Of a stretch of DNA of 18,098 nt, positions 15,249 through 18,098 are shown one piece after another. Source of the stretch: Brevundimonas sp. (GTDB taxonomy: Bacteria > Pseudomonadota > Alphaproteobacteria > Caulobacterales > Caulobacteraceae); contig JALAGW010000251.1 in NCBI GenBank assembly GCA_022712235.1, positions 1 through 18,098 of the forward strand. Reading direction: 5' to 3'. The position numbers and the translations under genes are program-made. The first letter of the stretch is position 1; each line of letters begins with the position of its first letter. A model generated the notes under the pieces. The model had not been told where the DNA came from and did no database searches. It saw only the letters and a list, made by a program, of their open reading frames with translations.

Positions 15249-16117
15249 GCCAGCAGACGCTGCATCATCCGGCGCACCAGCCAGCCCTTGGCCCAGGCGA
15301 GGGGGCCGGGCAGGGGGCGCTCGACCCGCGCCTCACGGACGTTGAGGAACCAGCCGCGACAGTCGGTGCGCGTGCGCCGTCCCATGATCAGGGACAGGGC
15401 TTCGCCCGCCATCAGGGCCCCGGCGGTGACCACCATGGGGGCGAAGCTCATGCGCTTGCGCTTGCCCGCCGCCATGTCGGCGGCGGCCTGCAGGTCGACA
15501 TGGGCGTGGGACGAGGAATGGGTCAGCACCCATTCGATCTCCTTCAGGAAGGCGTCGCCGGCCTGTTCCGGCGTGATCTCGCGCCACGGCGTGCCGCGCG
15601 TGGGATAGCCGAGCCGGTCTTCGGGACGGGGATCGTCCGGCCGCACCAGGATGACCGAGGGCAGGGGCGAGGCGTAGGCGTCGATGACGCTGGCGCCGCA
15701 GCGCCGGGCCACGCGATACAGCTCGACCGTCGCCGCCACGTCGTCGCAGCCGTTGACGATGACCGGATAGTCGCGCGCCAGCGTCTCCAGCTGATCGGTC
15801 CATTCGGCGCCCAGAACCGTCAGTTGCAGGTCCGGATTGATTTTCAGCAGGGCCTCGGCCGTGACCTCGGCCTTGGGACGGTCCACCGTGTCGGTGAAGG
15901 CGAAGACCTGACGGTTCAGGTTGGAGACCTCGAACGTGTCCAGATCGGCGATGGCGATGCGGCCGACCCCGGCGCGGACCAGCATCTGCACGCAGGCCCC
16001 GCCCATGCCGCCGACCCCGGCGACGAAGACGGCGCTGTTCTTCAGGCGCGCCTGTTCCTGTTCGCTGACGAAGCCCAGGTTGCGGGTGGTCATTTCGGCA
16101 TAGAAGTCGTCGGTCAT
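15245..16117 (-). CDS. E1/ThiF-like adenylating enzyme without zinc-binding cysteines
   Basis: The product has 290 residues from the ATG at 16117, which overlaps the upstream stop as ATGA; the longer open frame upstream is a shadow of that gene. The Rossmann-type adenylation domain is complete: GVGGMGG (34-40) binds ATP, D58 and D60 lie in ADLD, the arginine finger is in NLNRQ (66-70), the catalytic lysine is K82 in DRPKAEV, and the Mg/adenylate aspartates are in GCDD (123-126). The family activates a C-terminal carboxylate as acyl-adenylate, usually of a ubiquitin-like protein or peptide. Unlike ThiF and MoeB there is no pair of CxxC zinc motifs, and the crossover loop after YPTRGTPWREIT (171-182) lacks the usual transfer cysteine. 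It may only adenylate, like TcdA-type enzymes. No ubiquitin-like or precursor peptide gene lies nearby. Confidence 0.92.
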   Translation of the reverse strand: MTDDFYAEMTTRNLGFVSEQEQARLKNSAVFVAGVGGMGGACVQMLVRAGVGRIAIADLDTFEVSNLNRQVFAFTDTVDRPKAEVTAEALLKINPDLQLTVLGAEWTDQLETLARDYPVIVNGCDDVAATVELYRVARRCGASVIDAYASPLPSVILVRPDDPRPEDRLGYPTRGTPWREITPEQAGDAFLKEIEWVLTHSSSHAHVDLQAAADMAAGKRKRMSFAPMVVTAGALMAGEALSLIMGRRTRTDCRGWFLNVREARVERPLPGPLAWAKGWLVRRMMQRLLA

Positions 16118-17040
16118 CGGGCCTCTTTCCAGGGTCTGAGGACGCCCCAGGGGCGGCTGGCCGAAAGCCAGTAGATGAGAGGCAGAACCGCCATCCGCGT
16201 CGCCATGATGACGACCAGACCGCCCAGCCCCATGGCGGTCGTCGGCGGCGCGACCTTGCGCAGATAGCGCCCGGCGGCGGCCATATCGATGCGGCCGATC
16301 TGGATCAGGTCGTCGCCTCGGCCATAGTCCAGCTGATCGCGGCAGAAGGCGTTGTAGGCCTCCACGCGGTGCGGCGCGGCTTGCGCGAAGGTCTTTTTCA
16401 GGGCGTCTGAGCCGCCGGTATAGGCGTCGGTGATGACGAAGCGCGCCTCGTCGAAACCCGCCTCGGGCCCGACGCCGAAGGCCGCCCTGTGCCTGGCCAT
16501 GATCTGACGCGCCAGGGTCAGATGGTCGAAGCTGCGGCGCACGCCGGGGCGCGGCGAGGGGAAGACGTCGGAAAAGGTCTCGGCCACCATGCCGACCACG
16601 GCGGGCACCTGACTGACGTTGGAAATCCACAAGGGGCGACCCTGTCCAGCCAGAAACATCAGGACGCAGGTCAGGCCGTAGAGGGTCGCCGACATGCCGC
16701 GTCCCCGGAACGAAGGATCGACCATGACCAGTCCCAGATGCATGACCTGGGTCGCGCGGCCTTCCAGTTCGACCTCCAGCAGCGACAGGACGTTGAAGGC
16801 GACGGGACGGGCGGCCGCGCCCTTGCCCTGATAGACCACGGTCACGACGCAGTTCTTCAGGCGCTCGGCGTCGCCCCCCAGCACGCCATAGGTCAAGGCG
16901 GCCTGATCAAGCGTCGTCGCGGCGACCTTTCGCAGGTCCGCCGTCAGCGTCTCGACCTCCGGCGTCGACAGAGCCAGGCCAGGGCGCTCGACGATGTGCG
17001 TCGTCAGATCCCGGCCCGAGCGCCAATGAAGATTGATCAT
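16114..17040 (-). CDS. GNAT-like acyltransferase with C-terminal membrane anchor
   Basis: The product has 308 residues. The acyl-CoA binding core is visible as LGLVMVDPSFRGRGMSATLY (102-121), with the R-G-x-G-M pyrophosphate loop at 112-116. After the GNAT-like half (about 1-160) comes an uncharacterised segment (165-260), then one hydrophobic helix (about 271-292) near the C-terminus, which would tether the enzyme to the inner membrane facing the cytoplasm. It is the promoter-proximal gene of the operon; its stop overlaps the ThiF-like start. It is divergent from the TetR gene, with a 171-base control region between. It may supply an acyl group to the compound made by the operon; LuxI-like signal synthases share this fold, but I see no diagnostic LuxI residues. 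Confidence 0.82.
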   Translation of the reverse strand: MINLHWRSGRDLTTHIVERPGLALSTPEVETLTADLRKVAATTLDQAALTYGVLGGDAERLKNCVVTVVYQGKGAAARPVAFNVLSLLEVELEGRATQVMHLGLVMVDPSFRGRGMSATLYGLTCVLMFLAGQGRPLWISNVSQVPAVVGMVAETFSDVFPSPRPGVRRSFDHLTLARQIMARHRAAFGVGPEAGFDEARFVITDAYTGGSDALKKTFAQAAPHRVEAYNAFCRDQLDYGRGDDLIQIGRIDMAAAGRYLRKVAPPTTAMGLGGLVVIMATRMAVLPLIYWLSASRPWGVLRPWKEAR

Positions 17041-17121
17041 GAAACCGTCATTCGAGGGCCGGCCCGCGCGCGTCCGCCAAGCTTACTGGAGAGGGCGCTC
17101 CGGGGCGCGTCAAGGCGAAGG

Positions 17122-17149
17122 AGCATAGCTTGAAATGAACGTCGATCAA
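17122..17149 (-). promoter_or_regulatory. Candidate sigma-70-like promoter of the five-gene operon
   Basis: On the minus strand TTGATC (17144-17149) and TATGCT (17122-17127) are spaced by 16 bases, each matching the consensus at four of six positions. It points toward the acyltransferase gene and leaves an untranslated leader of about 75 bases. This is a by-eye prediction only. Confidence 0.4.
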
Positions 17150-17155
17150 TAAGAT

Positions 17156-17174
17156 GGAAAAACAGATGTTTCTT
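17156..17174. promoter_or_regulatory. Candidate TetR operator (inverted repeat)
   Basis: AAACA-GA-TGTTT (17160-17171) is the core; the flanks extend the symmetry imperfectly (GGAAAAACA against GAAGAAACA). It sits in the middle of the gap between the TetR gene and the operon, just upstream of the candidate -35 box, a normal place for an autoregulatory TetR site. Binding is inferred. Confidence 0.45.
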
Positions 17175-17211
17175 CAGCTTTCCCAAAGCGGGATTCTGCT
17201 ATGCACAGGCT

Positions 17212-17820
17212 ATGGGCAGACGATCGGATCACACGCGGCAAGAGCTGGAGCACCTGTTTGTGGTCGAGGGCCATAAGCACATGGCGGAGGTCGGCTTCGC
17301 GCGCTTTTCCGCGCGGGAGGTGGCCAAGCGAATCGGCTACTCGATCGGCACCCTCTACAATGTCTTCGGCACTCTGGATCAGTTGCTGATCACCATCAAC
17401 ACGCGGACCTTCCAACTGTGGGCCGAGGATGTCCGGCAGGCGCTGGAGCAGAGCGGGCCGGATCGAATCCGCTGCCTTGTCGAGGCCTATTTCGGCTTCG
17501 CGCGCGCCAATCCTCACAGCTGGACGGCGATCTATGATCATCACCTGCCGGCGGATCTGGTTCTGTCCGACGAACAGAACCTGCTGCGGGGCGGGCTGAC
17601 CCAGATCATCGTGGACGAGATAGTCGCCGTCCTGCCGCCTAGAGCGCAGGCCAACGCGCCGCGTCTGGCGCGTTCGCTGATCGCGGTGGTTCACGGGCAC
17701 TGCGTCGATGAGCTGAACGGCAGCTTCGCCCTGATGGGCATTGAGCAGCCGATGGAGCTGGCGCTGGAACGGGTTCGCGAAAGCCTGACCCATGCGGGGG
17801 CGTCCCTGACGTCGGCCTAG
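17212..17820 (+). CDS. TetR-family transcriptional regulator
   Basis: The product has 202 residues, normal for the family. The N-terminal helix-turn-helix spans about 10-56, with FSAREVAKRIGYSIGTLYNV (32-51) as the recognition region and the usual F-x-T/S-L-D closing helix. The C-terminal ligand domain (about 65-200) is helical, with a conserved-looking NPHSWTAIYDHHLP stretch (100-113) typical of the WHG-type TetR C-terminal group. It is divergent from the ThiF/acyltransferase operon, with a palindrome between, so it most likely represses that operon and responds to its product or substrate. The ribosome site before the ATG is weak (ACAGG at 17205-17209). Its 3' end is 8 bases from the converging sortase gene. 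Confidence 0.92.
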   Translation: MGRRSDHTRQELEHLFVVEGHKHMAEVGFARFSAREVAKRIGYSIGTLYNVFGTLDQLLITINTRTFQLWAEDVRQALEQSGPDRIRCLVEAYFGFARANPHSWTAIYDHHLPADLVLSDEQNLLRGGLTQIIVDEIVAVLPPRAQANAPRLARSLIAVVHGHCVDELNGSFALMGIEQPMELALERVRESLTHAGASLTSA

Positions 17821-17828
17821 CACCGCCG

Positions 17829-18098
17829 TCATCCTCGCGGGTCGACCTGTGCGATGGCGACGTAGCGCCAGGGGCCGCGTGTATTCGCGTCAAAAGGCCA
17901 GCAGGTGCTGAGAACCAGGGTCGGGGCGACGGCGTGGGAAGCGACGGCGAATCGGTCATTGCGGACGACATAGCCGCCCTGGATGCGAAATGAGGCGCGC
18001 GCGCCGTCGACGGTTTCGACGATCACCACATCGCCCGGTCGGACATCCCGCATGAAGCGGAAGTGGGTGTCGCGATGGGCGGCGACGACGGCGGTCCC
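17829..18098 (-). CDS. Sortase (class GN-like), C-terminal part, cut by window edge
   Basis: The frame is open from the right edge; 89 residues are visible, and an internal ATG at 18053 is not the real start. Near the edge VVAAHRDTHFRF contains the catalytic His; LVLSTCWPFDA contains the catalytic Cys; RGPWRYV contains the catalytic Arg. The full sortase triad is therefore present. Sortases cleave and transfer surface proteins bearing a sorting signal; in alphaproteobacteria this class usually sits beside a single dedicated VIT-domain target protein, which would be off the right edge if present. The protein should be anchored in the inner membrane with its active site outside. Confidence 0.88.
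   Translation of the reverse strand, partial: GTAVVAAHRDTHFRFMRDVRPGDVVIVETVDGARASFRIQGGYVVRNDRFAVASHAVAPTLVLSTCWPFDANTRGPWRYVAIAQVDPRG

Noticed and set aside
12961..16174. Long plus-strand frames (up to 514 codons) opposite the five-gene operon
   Set aside because: They are Gln/Arg/Gly-rich antisense shadows typical of high-GC genes, and the minus-strand frames carry clear domain motifs.
16118..16630. N-terminal extension of the ThiF-like frame to 461 residues
   Set aside because: The extra part is Arg-rich shadow sequence of the upstream acyltransferase gene; the ATG at 16117 starts the known fold.
11963..17820. Ubiquitin-like or RiPP system around the E1-like enzyme
   Set aside because: I found no ubiquitin-like protein, JAB protease, E2, YcaO or short precursor peptide in the operon or its control region.
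1..18098. CRISPR array or insertion sequence
   Set aside because: No regularly spaced repeats, transposase or terminal inverted repeats were seen on reading both strands.

Overview
The window looks like a chromosomal stretch from a high-GC alphaproteobacterium, probably a Brevundimonas/Caulobacter relative. This is an inference from the strong GC bias, a DmdC-type acyl-CoA dehydrogenase, a class GN-like sortase at the right edge and an initiator-tRNA-like fragment of alphaproteobacterial type. No taxonomic marker gene is present, so the placement is tentative.

Bases 1-4332 are the right end of an integrated genomic island that continues off the left edge. It carries the C-terminal part of a large helical protein, possibly the C-terminal region of a SIR2-type defence protein. 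It also carries a small membrane-anchored Excalibur-domain protein and a tyrosine recombinase. It ends in a 3' half of an initiator tRNA-Met (4288-4332), which I read as the attachment-site scar; the intact tRNA should lie at the other island end. The tRNA's former terminator follows at 4340-4362.

Bases 4371-7490 form a fatty-acid (beta-oxidation) locus. A full-length DmdC-like acyl-CoA dehydrogenase is coupled by ATGA to a gutted remnant of a FadJ/FadB-type multifunctional protein, and a divergent FadR-type GntR regulator sits opposite. A perfect TTGT-TGG-ACAA palindrome, fitting the FadR-subfamily operator pattern, lies in the divergent gap. The remnant kept the linker, the first turn of the NAD-binding fold and the last C-terminal domain, and lost the hydratase and the catalytic Rossmann domain.

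Bases 7727-11962 run on the plus strand: three exported proteins, one of them small and well supported by its ribosome site, a lipoprotein of unknown function, and a lipid-anchored di-haem cytochrome of the MauG/RoxA/CCP-like superfamily. These would all work in the periplasm.

Bases 11963-17040 are the most unusual part: five minus-strand genes, each joined to the next by a 4-base ATGA overlap. In transcription order they are a membrane-tethered GNAT-like acyltransferase, an E1/ThiF-like adenylating enzyme without zinc cysteines, a roughly nine-helix membrane protein with a soluble tail, a second GNAT-like acyltransferase and an Acg-like nitroreductase. A TetR-family regulator (17212-17820) is divergent, with an inverted repeat between. 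Such a set suggests synthesis or tailoring of a small acylated, adenylate-activated and redox-modified molecule at the inner membrane; the product is unknown. The right edge holds the C-terminal part of a sortase.
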